Of a stretch of DNA of 64,000 nucleotides, positions 17,458-25,603 are shown piece by piece (within the stretch, counting starts at the first letter, position 1; the number at the start of each line of letters is the position of its first letter). Under the pieces are notes generated by a model, which saw nothing but the letters and a program-made list of their open reading frames with translations, was not told where the DNA came from and ran no database searches. A program made the translations under genes and the position numbers. This stretch comes from an uncultured bacterium. GTDB taxonomy: Bacteria > Cyanobacteriota > Vampirovibrionia > Gastranaerophilales > Gastranaerophilaceae. The stretch is taken from contig URPS01000006.1 in NCBI GenBank assembly GCA_900549855.1, forward strand, positions 1 through 64,000. The letters run 5' to 3'.

Positions 17458-18153
17458 TTATATGCTCAATTTTGGTTTTCTACCGCAAGATTTGTCTTCA
17501 TCACAAAAACCTAGTCTTTCACATTTTGGAACAAGATATGATTTCAACCAAGGTTCTGCTTTGACAAGTTCATCACACATCATTTTAACCATTGTTCTGA
17601 TTTCATATTGTGCTCTTGTGCAAAGTCTTAAATTAGCAAGATGAATCATTTCTCTTAAGTTTAAACTTGCAACAATAGAGGTTGAAGCTGCGTTTGGAAG
17701 TACTGCTCTTGCATCTTCTGCGGGGATTCCAGCTTCTGTGAATTCTGTATAAATTTCAGAAATCTTACCCATAAATTCAACAAATTTTGCTTTTAATTCT
17801 TCATTCTTTTCAATTGTAGGCGGAATTAAGTAATCAAATTGTCCTTTTTCTTTAACATATCTCTGTGATTTCTGTGAAAAAGACATGTGACGATGTCTTA
17901 CAAGCTGATGAGTACAAGCTCTTGAAACATTTGAGATTGCAAAAGTTACTTGTATATGCTCTATTACTGAATAGTGACCTGAACCGACAACCCTTTCAAT
18001 AAGTTTTAACATTTTTTCTTCATCGTCAGCGTTGTTATAAATATTAAACGGCATATCCGCACTATAGCAAGTTCTTGCCGCTGTATATATTGTTTTTAAC
18101 ATGTTGTCAGGCTTTGAAATCAAGTGAACAACAGGCTTGTTATTATTTTCCAT
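17458..18153 (-). CDS. thyX: FAD-dependent thymidylate synthase
   Basis: ThyX makes dTMP from dUMP using FAD and methylene-tetrahydrofolate. The signature RHRHMSFSQKSQRY is intact, and YSVIEHIQVTFAISNVSRAC precedes it as in the family. I choose the ATG at 18153 (231 aa), which has an AGAGGA ribosome site 6-8 nt upstream; an in-frame TTG at 18174 lacks one. A 23-codon peptide gene lies 158 bp upstream on the same strand. Confidence 0.95.
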   Translation of the reverse strand: MENNNKPVVHLISKPDNMLKTIYTAARTCYSADMPFNIYNNADDEEKMLKLIERVVGSGHYSVIEHIQVTFAISNVSRACTHQLVRHRHMSFSQKSQRYVKEKGQFDYLIPPTIEKNEELKAKFVEFMGKISEIYTEFTEAGIPAEDARAVLPNAASTSIVASLNLREMIHLANLRLCTRAQYEIRTMVKMMCDELVKAEPWLKSYLVPKCERLGFCDEDKSCGRKPKLSI

Positions 18154-18238
18154 ATATCTATCCTCTTCACACAAATTTTATCTTATTCTATGATAGCATA
18201 TTTTTTAATAAATTACACACGAAAGTTTTACAAAATAA

Positions 18239-18267
18239 TTGACAAATTGACTAAAATCGTAAATAAT
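18239..18267 (+). promoter_or_regulatory. Predicted promoter of antisense RNA A
   Basis: TTGACA (18239-18244), a 17-bp spacer and AATAAT (18262-18267) form a near-consensus sigma-70 promoter pointing away from any plus-strand gene, straight into the complementary strand of the 23-codon ORF. Confidence 0.65.
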
Positions 18268-18273
18268 AAAGAA

Positions 18274-18367
18274 GCAGGGTGGCACTTGCTTAAGGTGCCG
18301 TGTAATCCCCGCTATGAATGTAATTTTAATGCTATTACTAGTATGCTCAATGCTAGTGATAGCATTA
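18274..18367 (+). ncRNA. Predicted antisense RNA A opposite a small hydrophobic-peptide gene
   Basis: Starting about 7 nt after the -10 box, the RNA would begin with AGCAGGG-TGGCAC...GTGCC...CCCGCT, a two-tier hairpin (18273-18313). It would end at a 14-bp inverted repeat (arms 18328-18341 and 18353-18366) with a poor T-tract. It covers the stop and most of the peptide ORF. It has no coding potential and no downstream plus-strand gene. RNA B at 26.4 kb has the same architecture. Confidence 0.5.
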
Positions 18368-18383
18368 TTAATTTGTCAATCAT
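18312..18383 (-). CDS. 23-aa hydrophobic peptide, type I toxin-like (locus A)
   Basis: The peptide is MIDKLIMLSLALSILVIALK plus LHS: one membrane-spanning helix with short charged ends. The ribosome site AGAAAGGAGGT (18391-18401) is an 11-base perfect match to the usual 16S 3' end, 7 nt before the ATG. On the minus strand a TAGACA-N17-TAAAAT promoter precedes an about 80-nt leader in which TTCTTAG (18430-18436) can pair with CTAAGAA beside the ribosome site (18398-18404). A GC hairpin overlaps the stop codon. Size, hydrophobicity and the opposing RNA resemble Fst, TxpA and holin-like type I toxins. A leader peptide for thyX is the main alternative. Confidence 0.6.
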   Translation of the reverse strand: MIDKLIMLSLALSILVIALKLHS

Positions 18384-18498
18384 AGCAACTACCTCCTTTC
18401 TTAGTCATTATTCCAATTGTAGATTGTGGCTAAGAAGTTAGTAGCGGTTCTCTACTTTTACCCTGCAAATATATTTTATAATAAATTTTCGTTTTTGT

Positions 18499-19881
18499 CT
18501 ATAAATTTGATTTTCTACTATTTCTTAATTTCTTTTGCGCTTTGAATAAAAATACTTTGATGGTTGAATAATAGCCTATTGCTAGAACTAAAGAGGCTGC
18601 GACCCAAGCGATTGGACCTGCATAAAATACTCCGAAGTATCCGATTCTTGCAGCCAAATAAATTGCAGCAAAAGCCCTCATTAACAATTCACCAATTGAT
18701 GCAAGCATAGGTATAACAGCTCTTCCAAGTCCTTGAAGTGCATTTCTGTAAATAAAAATCTGAGCCAAGAAAAAGTAAAATAAAGAACTTCTAAATAAAT
18801 AAGCGTGCGCTATACTTACTATATTTTCATTTTGATATCCGACAAAAATTCTAACTAAATGCCCGCCCCAAAAGTGCATTATAAAAGCCATTACAACACT
18901 TAAACCAATATTTATAAGTGAAGCTCTAGTTACCCCATATCTGATTCTGGAAAAATTTCCTGCACCAAAATTTTGGGCAACAAAAGAGGCTAAAGCGACA
19001 CCAAATGATATCATTGGAAGCGTAGCAATTTGTTCTATTCTTAAAGCTGCAGTGAATGCTGCAATTACGTTCGCACCAAAAGAATTGCAAACACTCTGAA
19101 TAATAAGAATGCTAGTACCTAAAATTGCAAATTGAACAGCCATAGGCACTCCTACTTTCAGGTGTTCATACGCAAAATTAAATTCATTTTTCCAATCAAA
19201 AATCCAATCGTGCTTTTTTAAATGTAAAATCGGAAAATGCTTTTTAACATACCAAACGCATAAAATTCCCGAAAAAGCTTGCGATAAAACCAGTGCAAAA
19301 GCTGACCCTGGAACTCCAAAATGAAATTTTAAAATAAATAACAAAGCTAAAAATATGTTCAAAATAGAAGCTATAATCAAACAATAAAGCGGAGTCATGC
19401 TATCTCCGAGCGCTCTAATTACGCTTGCTAAAAGATTGTAGAAATTTGCAACAATCAATCCGACTACAACTATTTGTATATAAAAATAAGCATCACGGTA
19501 TATTTCAGCCGGAACATTCATCAGATGCAATATCCAATCCATAAATACAGCACAAACTATAGTAAACACAAGTGTAAAACCTGTGCTCAAAATTGTTGAC
19601 ATTGTAACGGAACGCCTAACTCCATCATAGTCTTTTGCCCCAAATCTTTGTCCGGTAATTACGGAAAAACCATTAGTGAGTCCGACTATAATAAACATAA
19701 TAAGAAAAAATAAAGGTGAAACTGCTCCAACTGCTGCAAGAGCATTCATACCAAGAGTTCTGCCAACAATGATAATGTCAGCAATATTGTAAAATTGCTG
19801 GAAAATGTTTCCTATTAACAGAGGAATAGAAAACAGCAGCATTAATTTTAATGGTTCTCCCTTGGTTAAATCATTTATCAT
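18499..19881 (-). CDS. MATE-family multidrug/toxin exporter
   Basis: This 460-aa inner-membrane protein has twelve predicted helices and the two-fold MATE repeat: the N-terminal half begins LMLLFSIPLLIGNIFQQFYN and the second half GVPMAVQFAILGTSILIIQS. Further signatures are GRTLGMNALAAVGAVSPLFF and FVAQNFGAGNFSRIR. It exports cationic drugs or metabolites using a Na or H gradient. TATAAT lies 19 nt upstream of the ATG, with a TGAGG ribosome site between. Confidence 0.93.
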   Translation of the reverse strand: MINDLTKGEPLKLMLLFSIPLLIGNIFQQFYNIADIIIVGRTLGMNALAAVGAVSPLFFLIMFIIVGLTNGFSVITGQRFGAKDYDGVRRSVTMSTILSTGFTLVFTIVCAVFMDWILHLMNVPAEIYRDAYFYIQIVVVGLIVANFYNLLASVIRALGDSMTPLYCLIIASILNIFLALLFILKFHFGVPGSAFALVLSQAFSGILCVWYVKKHFPILHLKKHDWIFDWKNEFNFAYEHLKVGVPMAVQFAILGTSILIIQSVCNSFGANVIAAFTAALRIEQIATLPMISFGVALASFVAQNFGAGNFSRIRYGVTRASLINIGLSVVMAFIMHFWGGHLVRIFVGYQNENIVSIAHAYLFRSSLFYFFLAQIFIYRNALQGLGRAVIPMLASIGELLMRAFAAIYLAARIGYFGVFYAGPIAWVAASLVLAIGYYSTIKVFLFKAQKKLRNSRKSNL

Positions 19882-19901
19882 TTTGGCTAGCCTCAGGAAT
19901 A

Positions 19902-20804
19902 TTATACCTGAAAGTTATTCATATTATCAAAAATTTTTGAAATGGCTTCTATCTTCGCAGAATCTACTTTATGTCCACCTAAAGGCAGTGATATAAAGTC
20001 TTTCAAAATATTTTGGCGACGAGCAACTTTAGCAAGTTTTCTGGCTCCATCAATTGTTGTTACGCAATCATTTCTTGATTGAATAATGTAAGTAGGAATG
20101 GTATTCTTTTTCATTTTGCTCAAGGAATTAAATCTAAAATCTAAGAGCCACTTTAGTGGTTTTAATCTATCTGTGATATTTTTTATACAGTTTGGCATTC
20201 CAATACCAAGATTTTTATTTGTTTTAAATTTTTCGCCAATAAAGGATGGCTTAACAATTGGGCAAAGTAAAATTAAGGATTTTATTTCAGGATGTTTAGA
20301 AGCAAAATTCGTTGCTAAAGCTCCGCCCAAGCTGTGACCTATAACCGTTATATTTTGTGGTTTTATTCCTTTTGTTTCTGTTAAATAATTGTAAGCGAGT
20401 TCAACATCTTTTCTCAATTTGCTTTCAGAAACTTTATTTTCCTTATTTGTTCCATATCCTCGATATTCTACAGCAAAAACTCCTTGATTTTTCAAGAGTA
20501 ATTCTTCATACATTTTTTGATAATTACTTACATTTTGTGACATTCCGTGTAAAAATAAGACATAATTTTCTGATTTTTCAGGGTTTATATCCCAAGCTGA
20601 AATATTTTTTATATTTATTGTTTTAATCTTACCTTCTAGTGCAGGTAAAATATCATCAAATTTAGTCAACGTTTCTATTGCAGATTTATTAAAAAACTTG
20701 TCAAGATAATGCGAAGCCGGATTAACTTTGTTAATATAATTTACTCCACCTTTATAAGACATTTGTGAAGTTTGTTGGTAAGTATTTAAATTCTGTATAT
20801 TCAT
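19902..20804 (-). CDS. Alpha/beta hydrolase with N-terminal SYKGG segment
   Basis: This 300-aa protein carries a serine hydrolase fold in residues about 75-295. The nucleophile elbow is GHSLGG (VIGHSLGGALATNFASKH), the oxyanion strand VLFLHGMSQNVSNYQ, the acid probably Asp in SRNDCVTTIDG, and the His in LGGHKVDSAK. It looks like the S33/monoacylglycerol lipase class. The first 20 residues (MNIQNLNTYQQTSQMSYKGG) form an Asn/Gln-rich tail resembling the N-termini of the orphans at 34.1 and 57.1 kb. The substrate is unknown. Confidence 0.8.
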   Translation of the reverse strand: MNIQNLNTYQQTSQMSYKGGVNYINKVNPASHYLDKFFNKSAIETLTKFDDILPALEGKIKTINIKNISAWDINPEKSENYVLFLHGMSQNVSNYQKMYEELLLKNQGVFAVEYRGYGTNKENKVSESKLRKDVELAYNYLTETKGIKPQNITVIGHSLGGALATNFASKHPEIKSLILLCPIVKPSFIGEKFKTNKNLGIGMPNCIKNITDRLKPLKWLLDFRFNSLSKMKKNTIPTYIIQSRNDCVTTIDGARKLAKVARRQNILKDFISLPLGGHKVDSAKIEAISKIFDNMNNFQV

Positions 20805-20865
20805 AATTAAGTCCTATTTATTCTAAACACTGAAAAAAAATTTTTTGCTAACAAAACTTATTTTG

Positions 20866-20894
20866 TTGACGCATATCAAAAGTAGTGAGATAAT
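20866..20894 (+). promoter_or_regulatory. Promoter of the ABC permease gene, leaderless type
   Basis: TTGACG, a 17-bp spacer and GATAAT form a complete promoter. The -10 box ends 6 nt before the ATG at 20901, and no ribosome site lies between. Confidence 0.7.
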
Positions 20895-20900
20895 TATTTC

Positions 20901-21773
20901 ATGAATTATTATAAAAAAATTACTCCATATTTATTTTTATTACCGGCTGTAGCGGTATTAATTGTGTTCTTTTTTATACCATTTTTTCAGACTTTTGGAT
21001 TAAGTTTTTTTGATTATTCATCAAGTTTATATCATCCGTCTTTTTGTGCGGTAGATAATTATGTAAAATTATTTAAGGAACCTATTTTTTACAAAGTTAT
21101 GTTCAATACTTTTATGTATTTAATAATTGCAGTTCCTTTTTTAGTAACATTTCCGTTATTTTTGGCGATTTTAATTAACCAAAAAATCAGAGCTATTACT
21201 CTGTATAAAATTTTGCTATACCTTCCTGTTATTGTATCGATTGTCGTTGCAGCAATTGCTTTTAAGTGGTTGTATGCAGGTCAAGGTATTTTAAATTACC
21301 TTTTATCATTGTTCCATATTAAACCGATTGGCTGGCTTGTAGATACCAATTGGGCATTATTTTCAGTTGCCGTTGTTACAATTTGGAAAGGTATTGGATA
21401 TTATATGATGATTTATCTTGCCTCTCTTATGAGTGTTCCGCAAGATTTGTATGAAGCTTGTGACATTGATGGCGCAAATTTTTTAACTAAACATTTAACC
21501 GTCACAATTCCTCATATTATGCCAACAATAGCTCTTGTATCTACGATAAGTACTATTTCTGCAATGAAAGTGTTTGCAGAAATTTATGTTATGACAAAAG
21601 GCGGACCTTTGAATTCTACTAAAACTATTGTTTATTATATCTACGAAAGAGCTTTTGAAAACCTTGATTTAGGTTATGCGTCTGCTCTGGCAGTCGTTTT
21701 GCTTGTTGTTGTTATGATATTTTCACTTATAAATATTCTTTGTTTTGAGAAGAATAAGTACACGGATATATAG
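20901..21773 (+). CDS. Sugar ABC transporter permease (MalF/UgpA type)
   Basis: This 290-aa inner-membrane protein has six helices. The cytoplasmic EAA loop that docks the ATPase is clear: EACDIDGANFLTKHLTVTIP. MKVFAEIYVMTKGGPLNSTK and the helix before it are typical of the MalF-like subunit of carbohydrate importers. The usual partners (MalG-type permease, binding protein, ATPase) are missing here; the next gene is a glycosyltransferase. Confidence 0.9.
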   Translation: MNYYKKITPYLFLLPAVAVLIVFFFIPFFQTFGLSFFDYSSSLYHPSFCAVDNYVKLFKEPIFYKVMFNTFMYLIIAVPFLVTFPLFLAILINQKIRAITLYKILLYLPVIVSIVVAAIAFKWLYAGQGILNYLLSLFHIKPIGWLVDTNWALFSVAVVTIWKGIGYYMMIYLASLMSVPQDLYEACDIDGANFLTKHLTVTIPHIMPTIALVSTISTISAMKVFAEIYVMTKGGPLNSTKTIVYYIYERAFENLDLGYASALAVVLLVVVMIFSLINILCFEKNKYTDI

Positions 21774-21783
21774 GGTTTAAGTT

Positions 21784-22815
21784 ATGAAAATACTTGTAAT
21801 AACAGATTTGTATCCTGTAGATGAAAGAGAAAAATATACTCCAAGAACGATTTTTGATTTTGTCAAAGGTTGGGAAAAAATAGGACATGAGGTCAATATA
21901 ATAAAGCCTAATTTTTTATTTAATTCATTTTTAAGAAGAAAGCCTTTTTATAAAAGTGAGAAATATAATCAGGTAGAAAACATCAATTATTTTTTTCCGT
22001 TTTGGGGTGAAATTAAAAACAAAGTTAAAACAGATTTGAGTGCAGATTTAGTAATCGCTCATATGCCGAGTGGCGAAATTTTTGCAAATAGACTTGGACT
22101 AAAATTTGTAGCAGGAGTCCATATTTCAGATTTAGAAGTTTTAACTAATCCTGTTTATTCTATTTATTTTAAAAAAGAGTTGGAAAAAGCTCATAAAAAT
22201 GCTTTGAAAATTGCTTGTCGTTCGGAAATGATAAAACATAAGTTTTTAGAATTATTTCCGCAATATGAAGATAAAACTTTTGTCTGCTATTCTGGTATAA
22301 AAAATAAGATTGTTAAAAGGGATTGGAAACCAAATGGGCGAGTTAAGGTTTTGACTTGTGCAAATTTAATCAAAAGGAAAAATGTTGACAAAGTGATAAC
22401 AGAGTGTGAAAATCTTGATGTTGATTTGACAATTATTGGAGATGGTAGAGAGTTAAAGAACTTGAAAAAAATCTCTAATAAGCCTAGATTTTTAGGTTGG
22501 TTAAAACACGATGCAGTTTTAGCAGAAATGAGAAAGGCTGATATTTTTGCTCTGCCAAGTGTTAATGAAACATTTGGTATGGTATATCTTGAAGCGATGT
22601 CTTGCGGGTGTGTTACTATTTGTTCTCAAAATGATGGCGCAGCAGGGATTATTAAAGATAGCAAGAACGGTTTTTTCTGGCGAAACGGCATTATTAAAGA
22701 AATTATAGAATCTCAGAACAATTATTTTATCCTTAATAACACTTTTGAAACAATCCAAAATTACACCCAAGAAAAAGCGTGTAAAAATTATTTGGATAAA
22801 ATTATGTCTGATTAA
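21784..22815 (+). CDS. Glycosyltransferase family 4
   Basis: This 343-aa GT-B enzyme has an N-terminal acceptor domain starting KILVITDLYPVDEREKYTPR. The C-terminal nucleotide-sugar domain has TIIGDGRELKNLKKI and the E-x7-E motif in FALPSVNETFGMVYLEAMSC (retaining mechanism). It probably acts in surface glycan or glycolipid synthesis. It starts 10 bp after the permease and ends 2 bp from convergent mnmE. Confidence 0.88.
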   Translation: MKILVITDLYPVDEREKYTPRTIFDFVKGWEKIGHEVNIIKPNFLFNSFLRRKPFYKSEKYNQVENINYFFPFWGEIKNKVKTDLSADLVIAHMPSGEIFANRLGLKFVAGVHISDLEVLTNPVYSIYFKKELEKAHKNALKIACRSEMIKHKFLELFPQYEDKTFVCYSGIKNKIVKRDWKPNGRVKVLTCANLIKRKNVDKVITECENLDVDLTIIGDGRELKNLKKISNKPRFLGWLKHDAVLAEMRKADIFALPSVNETFGMVYLEAMSCGCVTICSQNDGAAGIIKDSKNGFFWRNGIIKEIIESQNNYFILNNTFETIQNYTQEKACKNYLDKIMSD

Positions 22816-22817
22816 AA

Positions 22818-24152
22818 CTATTTTCCAATACAAAAATGTTCAAAAATATTATCAAGAATATTATCAGTGATAAGTTCTCCGGTTAATTCATCAAGCGCAA
22901 GTATTGATGATTTTACATCTATCGAAATTAAGTCCTGTAATTCATTGAGTTGTGCAGCTAGCAGTGCTTGTTCCAAAGACATTTTTGCTTTTTTTAAGCA
23001 TTCTTGCTGACGTGTGTTTGTCACAAAATCTAAGTTTTCCGGTTCAATATCACAAACTTTTGATTTTAGTGTATTTTTTAGTTCAGCTACACCTTCTCCT
23101 GTAAGAGCGGAAATATAGAGAACGTCATCTTTTGGGGCAGAAATTAGATCGGCTTTATTTGCAATAACGATATGCTTTTTATCCTTTAAAAGCTCTAGTA
23201 CTTCTTTATCATCATCATCTAAACCTTTTGAAGCATCATAAATAAACAAAACTAAATCTGCTTCATCAAGCGATTGTTTAGAATACTCTATACCAATCTT
23301 TTCTACTTTAGAAACTTCTTCATCCTCTCTTATACCTGCAGTATCAACAAGAGTTACGGGTATTCCTAAATCTAATGTTTCTCGCAAAACATCTCTTGTA
23401 GTGCCGGCAATGTCAGTTACGATTGCCCTATCAAGATTTAATAAAGCATTGAATAATGATGATTTACCGACATTTGGCTTTCCTACAATTGCGACAGAAG
23501 CGCCTTGACGAAAGATGTTAGAAGTGTTTGCTCCTGATAAAACACCATCAATCTGAGAAATTATTTCAGAGAATTTTTCAATTAAGTAAGAGTATTCAGG
23601 CTCTTTTACATCTTCAGGGAAATCAATTCCTGCTGTAATTCTGGACAAGACCTCAAAAATATTGTTTCTAATATCATTGATTTTTTCTTTTAAAACACCT
23701 GAAAGGTTTTTCATAGAAACTTTTGCGAAATCAGAAGTTTTGGAGTGAATAATATCAGCTACAGATTCAGCCTGAGATAAATCCATGCGTTTATTCAAAA
23801 ATGCACGTTTTGTAAATTCGCCTTTTTCCGCAAGTCTTGCACCATTTTTCAATACAAGATTTAAAATATTTTTTACTACTTGAACACCACCATGGCACTG
23901 GATTTCTATAACATTTTCTCCTGTATAACTATTAGGAGCAAAGAATGGAAGCACTACGACTTCGTCAATTTTTGCACCATTATCAACAATCCAACCATGC
24001 TTAAATTTATGCGGTTCAAAATTTGGATTTGTAAAAATCTTGTCTATAATTTCAAACGCTTTTTCGCCTGAAATTCTTATAATACCGACTCCACCGGCTC
24101 CCATTGGAGTGGCTGGAGCTGCAATTGTGTCAAATTCTTCTAAAATATTCAT
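22818..24152 (-). CDS. mnmE: tRNA modification GTPase MnmE
   Basis: MnmE with MnmG adds carboxymethylaminomethyl to the wobble uridine. It starts MNILEEFDTIAAPATPMGAG. G1 is GKPNVGKSSLFNALL, G2 TDIAGTTRD, G3 DTAGIRE, G4 NKAD, and the invariant FCIGK end carries the catalytic Cys. The ATG at 24152 gives 444 aa, normal for the family; the in-frame TTG at 24170 is rejected because it precedes the predicted transcription start. No Shine-Dalgarno sequence is present. Confidence 0.96.
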   Translation of the reverse strand: MNILEEFDTIAAPATPMGAGGVGIIRISGEKAFEIIDKIFTNPNFEPHKFKHGWIVDNGAKIDEVVVLPFFAPNSYTGENVIEIQCHGGVQVVKNILNLVLKNGARLAEKGEFTKRAFLNKRMDLSQAESVADIIHSKTSDFAKVSMKNLSGVLKEKINDIRNNIFEVLSRITAGIDFPEDVKEPEYSYLIEKFSEIISQIDGVLSGANTSNIFRQGASVAIVGKPNVGKSSLFNALLNLDRAIVTDIAGTTRDVLRETLDLGIPVTLVDTAGIREDEEVSKVEKIGIEYSKQSLDEADLVLFIYDASKGLDDDDKEVLELLKDKKHIVIANKADLISAPKDDVLYISALTGEGVAELKNTLKSKVCDIEPENLDFVTNTRQQECLKKAKMSLEQALLAAQLNELQDLISIDVKSSILALDELTGELITDNILDNIFEHFCIGK

Positions 24153-24158
24153 AAACTT

Positions 24159-24164
24159 ATTGTA
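24159..24164 (-). promoter_or_regulatory. -10 box of mnmE, leaderless type
   Basis: The hexamer reads TACAAT on the minus strand and lies 6 nt before the mnmE ATG. It is only 18 bp from the opposing murF -10 box. Confidence 0.55.
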
Positions 24165-24182
24165 ACCCAAAAATATTAGGCA

Positions 24183-24188
24183 TATAAT
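24183..24188 (+). promoter_or_regulatory. -10 box of murF, leaderless type
   Basis: TATAAT lies 6 nt before the murF ATG, with no ribosome site. The murF and mnmE start codons are separated by only 42 bp, so the two promoters share nearly all their sequence. Confidence 0.65.
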
Positions 24189-24194
24189 AAACTT

Positions 24195-25511
24195 ATGAAA
24201 ATAAGAGATTTAATTACAGCAACAAATGCTAAGGTTTTAAGAATATTTGATGAAGATAGAGATGTCAGAATTTCTACAGACACAAGAACAATAGAAAAAG
24301 GGGATTTTTATTTGCCACTAAAAGGAGTGTCTTTTGATGGTGAAAAATTTATAAATCAAGCTATTGAAAAAGGTGCTATTGGAGCTTTTTGTACAACTCC
24401 TCAAACGGTAGAAAATCAAGTGACATTATTGCAAGTAGATGATACTTTGAAAGCGTATTTAGAGCTTGCAAATTTTAGACGTGAAAAACTCAATTTTACA
24501 GTTGTTGCAATTACTGGAAGTTCCGGAAAAACAACTACAAAAGAGCTTGTGGCATCAGTTTTATCAGAAAAATTTAAGACATTCAAAACTCCGCTTAATC
24601 ATAATAACGAAATTGGTTTTTGCCAAACTATATTCGAAGCTCCAGATGATACACAAGTTTTGGTGTTAGAAATGGGAATGCGTGGTTTAGGTGAAATTGA
24701 ACTTTTATCAAAGTATTCCGAACCGGATATAACAATAATTTCTAATGTAGGAACTGCACATATCGGCAGACTCGGTTCAAGAGAAAATATTGCAAAGGCA
24801 AAGTGCGAGATTGTTAAATATCAAAGAGGAAATGTTTTTATCGCTCATGATGATGAATTAATTAAAAATACAGTTCAATTTGATGGTGAAAAAATATACT
24901 ATTCTTTGCGTGATGTAAAAATTTTAGAAAAAAAAGAACATTACTCAAAATTTGAATATCAGAATAATATTTATGAGCTTAATGTTGGCGGAGATTACAA
25001 CATAGAAAATGCTTTGAGTGCTATTAATGCCGGCATGAAGCTTGGAATGAATGTTGAAGAAATACAAGACGGATTAAAAAGATATGCCCCAATAGAAAAG
25101 CGTTGGGAAGCAGTTAATGCAAATGGTTACGAAATTATTAATGACAGCTACAATGCTAATCCGGAATCTATGCGTGCTTTTATTGATACAATTTTTGAAT
25201 TATACAAAAATTCTGTAATAATTTTGGGCGATATGGGTGAATTGGGCGACGATGAAATTCGCTACCATAAAGAATTGGGTATTTATATCAATTCTCATAA
25301 GAATTTAACAGATGATATTATGGTTTTATCAATTGGTAATCTCTCAAAATATATTACAGATGAAGTTAAAAAATGTTACTCAAAACATTTTGAAACAATA
25401 GAAGAAGCTGTTGATTTTATTAAAAATAACGTTATAAAACGGCGAAAAATATTCTTAAAAGCTTCAAGAAGCATGAAGTTTGAAAGAATTATTGAGGAGT
25501 TGAAAAAATAA
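24195..25511 (+). CDS. murF: UDP-MurNAc-tripeptide--D-Ala-D-Ala ligase
   Basis: MurF completes the UDP-MurNAc-pentapeptide precursor of peptidoglycan in the cytoplasm. The ATP loop is AITGSSGKTTTKELVASVL. LNHNNEIGFCQTIFEA and LEMGMRGLGEIELLS are Mur-ligase signatures. INDSYNANPESMRAFIDT is the MurF-specific block in the C-terminal domain. The 438-aa length is normal. Confidence 0.95.
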   Translation: MKIRDLITATNAKVLRIFDEDRDVRISTDTRTIEKGDFYLPLKGVSFDGEKFINQAIEKGAIGAFCTTPQTVENQVTLLQVDDTLKAYLELANFRREKLNFTVVAITGSSGKTTTKELVASVLSEKFKTFKTPLNHNNEIGFCQTIFEAPDDTQVLVLEMGMRGLGEIELLSKYSEPDITIISNVGTAHIGRLGSRENIAKAKCEIVKYQRGNVFIAHDDELIKNTVQFDGEKIYYSLRDVKILEKKEHYSKFEYQNNIYELNVGGDYNIENALSAINAGMKLGMNVEEIQDGLKRYAPIEKRWEAVNANGYEIINDSYNANPESMRAFIDTIFELYKNSVIILGDMGELGDDEIRYHKELGIYINSHKNLTDDIMVLSIGNLSKYITDEVKKCYSKHFETIEEAVDFIKNNVIKRRKIFLKASRSMKFERIIEELKK

Positions 25512-25563
25512 TAGATAAGCGGATAGACTCCCGAATCTGCCATTTTTAATGCTTCACGCAAAT

Positions 25564-25600
25564 GAACTTAACGACTTAACGACTCCTGACTTAACGACTT
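25564..25600. repeat. Tandem GACTTAAC 8-mer repeat
   Basis: GAACTTAAC-GACTTAAC-GACTCCT-GACTTAAC-GACTT is the reverse complement of the unit at 16574-16613, with one unit disturbed. It lies between murF and the convergent phosphoesterase gene. Confidence 0.75.
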
Positions 25601-25603
25601 TCT

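Noticed and set aside
18273..18313. T-box-like sequence (AGGGTGGCAC) on the plus strand
   Set aside because: No plus-strand gene follows and the rest of a T-box (specifier loop, AG-bulge) is missing. The strand arrangement fits an antisense RNA instead.
24153..24170. Upstream TTG start for mnmE
   Set aside because: It precedes the predicted transcription start, and the family begins MNILEEFDTIAAP.
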